From assembly GCF_963422355.1 (NCBI RefSeq), contig NC_085095.1:7310812-7374811 (forward strand): a stretch of DNA of 64,000 nt, given 5' to 3'. The translations under genes and the position numbers were made by a program. How positions within the stretch are numbered: the stretch's first letter is position 1; each line of letters opens with the position of its first letter. This document shows, piece by piece, positions 51,968 to 64,000 of this stretch. Source of the DNA: Corticium candelabrum (Eukaryota > Porifera > Homoscleromorpha > Homosclerophorida > Plakinidae). The notes beneath the pieces were generated by a model that was not told the origin of the DNA, did not search any database, and saw only the letters and a program-made list of their open reading frames with translations.

Positions 51968-64000
<12,033 letters not shown>

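Overview
This is a stretch of animal nuclear genome, very probably from a non-bilaterian metazoan such as a sponge (inference). The genes are animal-specific (afadin, FBXW7, SETD4, a clusterin-like protein), have many short GT-AG introns, and lie among microsatellites, MITEs and retrotransposon debris. I rebuilt the gene models by hand from reading frame, splice phase and family knowledge. Every multi-exon model given with full exons has a coding length divisible by three.

Layout, left to right. SETD4-like lysine methyltransferase 5' exons (- strand, 3424-4719; the 3' part is left of the window or lost). SPG7/paraplegin, a mitochondrial m-AAA protease (- strand, 5175-14259, 19 exons), its introns full of (TCTG)n and (CA)n arrays. 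A decayed partial copy of the phosphatidylinositol synthase gene (14366-15950). A secreted clusterin-like protein (+ strand, 16481-21861, 4 exons), whose first intron holds a dead Ty3/gypsy element. A 22-bp minisatellite (22.66-23.57 kb). The intact CDIPT gene (- strand, 24058-35262, 7 exons), which hosts a nested intronless TLC-domain gene and a Helitron/Pif1 helicase scrap in intron 3, and nested MITEs and a retrotransposon fragment in intron 1. A 594-bp (CA)n array. FBXW7 (- strand, 37360-43985, 14 exons found, 5' exon(s) not found). A helix-hairpin-helix gene start (- strand, 47267-47513). A second retrotransposon endonuclease fragment (+, 48388-49079). An intronless ANKRD34/63-like ankyrin protein (- strand, 49747-51165). 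Afadin (- strand, 51968 to beyond 64000, 10 exons from RA2 through FHA, DIL and PDZ to the coiled-coil tail), with an 815-bp (CA)n array in one intron.

There is no operon-like logic. The neighbours are unrelated housekeeping or signalling genes: mitochondrial proteolysis, phosphoinositide synthesis, SCF ubiquitin ligase, cell junctions. All recognised genes except the clusterin-like one are on the minus strand.

The most notable finding is the clusterin-like gene. It keeps the vertebrate two-by-five cysteine layout and a clusterin-type C-terminus, but carries a heptad-repeat insert of about 108 residues that I do not know from clusterin. Other points of interest are a Harbinger-like MITE filling almost a whole afadin intron, an FBXW7 splice donor that is the first GT of a (GT)n array, and a partial CDIPT duplication that dates insertions in the parent locus.
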